64,000 nucleotides of DNA from Ignavibacteria bacterium (GTDB taxonomy: Bacteria > Bacteroidota > Ignavibacteria > Kapaibacteriales > UBA961), in NCBI GenBank assembly GCA_016720145.1, contig JADJXV010000014.1, positions 1-64,000 of the forward strand, read 5' to 3'. A program made the position numbers and the translations under genes. The notes under the pieces are model-generated. The model had not been told where the DNA came from, searched no databases, and saw only the letters and a program-made list of their open reading frames with translations. Below are positions 63,887-64,000 of the stretch, one piece after another; positions within the stretch are counted from its first letter, which is position 1, and each line of letters starts with the position of its first letter.

Positions 63887-64000
63887 TTATTTACGCATTC
63901 CAAAGTAATTACTCCGCACAATCGCATCAGCCGTTTGAAGCGTGCGAATTGCACGTTCTTCATCGGCCGGTACGAATCCAGTTCCTACGCATTTTCCGTT
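63887..64000 (-). CDS. 3' end of an unidentified protein (truncated by the window)
   Basis: On the minus strand an open frame enters at 64000 and stops with TAA at 63887-63889, giving 37 C-terminal residues (GKCVGTGFVPADEERAIRTL, then QTADAIVRSNYFGMRK). Codon use and composition look protein-like. The family cannot be told from this fragment. Confidence 0.55.
   Translation of the reverse strand, partial: NGKCVGTGFVPADEERAIRTLQTADAIVRSNYFGMRK

Overview
The window reads as chromosomal DNA of a Gram-negative, probably aerobic member of the Bacteroidota/Chlorobiota/Kapabacteria-Ignavibacteria assemblage. The inference rests on seven secreted proteins that end in type IX secretion (Por) sorting domains, on TTTG-N19-TAnnTTTG type promoter sequence (best seen before nuoA), on few strong Shine-Dalgarno sites, and on AT-rich spacers packed with palindromic repeats. 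No rRNA, tRNA, CRISPR array, prophage or transposase gene was recognised. The phylum call is inference and was not tested against a marker-gene tree.

Layout. 0-8 kb: sugar aminotransferase, a papain-like cysteine protease, a T9SS-exported propeller, a CTP-dependent polyprenol-kinase-type membrane protein, ispE, glgA and clpS. 8-18 kb: a Kelch protein, a CheB-like protein with a degenerate receiver next to two paralogous lipoproteins, prolyl oligopeptidase, adk, a small membrane protein, a 1-Cys peroxiredoxin and a NifS/IscS cysteine desulfurase. Five genes in this stretch are each broken by one single-base indel, mostly in A/T runs, and each regains normal family length when it is corrected, so base-calling error is more likely than decay. 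18-25 kb: an outer-membrane barrel candidate, a P2-type (Ca2+-like) ATPase, a T9SS sulfatase and an unknown helical protein.

25-34 kb is the most interesting block, a probable copper/redox region on the minus strand: a thioredoxin-like protein, a T9SS multicopper oxidase with a tandem repeat ending 10 bp before its start codon, a T9SS YHYH/BACON protein, then a tight five-gene unit of ECF sigma factor, putative anti-sigma, CpxP/Spy-like periplasmic protein, MbnP-like copper protein and MbnH/MauG-like di-heme peroxidase. Two related elements with AACCTTAGTAG terminal inverted repeats lie in this block, one upstream of the sigma factor gene and one between the thioredoxin-like gene and the oxidase.

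34-48 kb: ribD, an isolated nuoA-nuoB pair, a haem-bearing HzsA-like T9SS protein, a RelE-type toxin-antitoxin pair, an orphan HipB-like regulator with two operator-like sites, a DUF885 lipoprotein, a TPR lipoprotein, an acyl-CoA dehydrogenase and fumC. 48-64 kb: a 1060-residue eight-repeat fibronectin-III T9SS protein, dnaA, a highly structured non-coding stretch, tatC, a polyprenyl diphosphate synthase, tyrS, a TPR protein, a YoeB/Txe toxin-antitoxin pair, pgi, a propeller gene interrupted by one in-frame TGA, a DUF1003 membrane protein and the 3' end of one further gene.

Intergenic DNA is unusually rich in repeats: at least six families of short palindromes or inverted-repeat elements recur between genes, and several simple tandem arrays are present.
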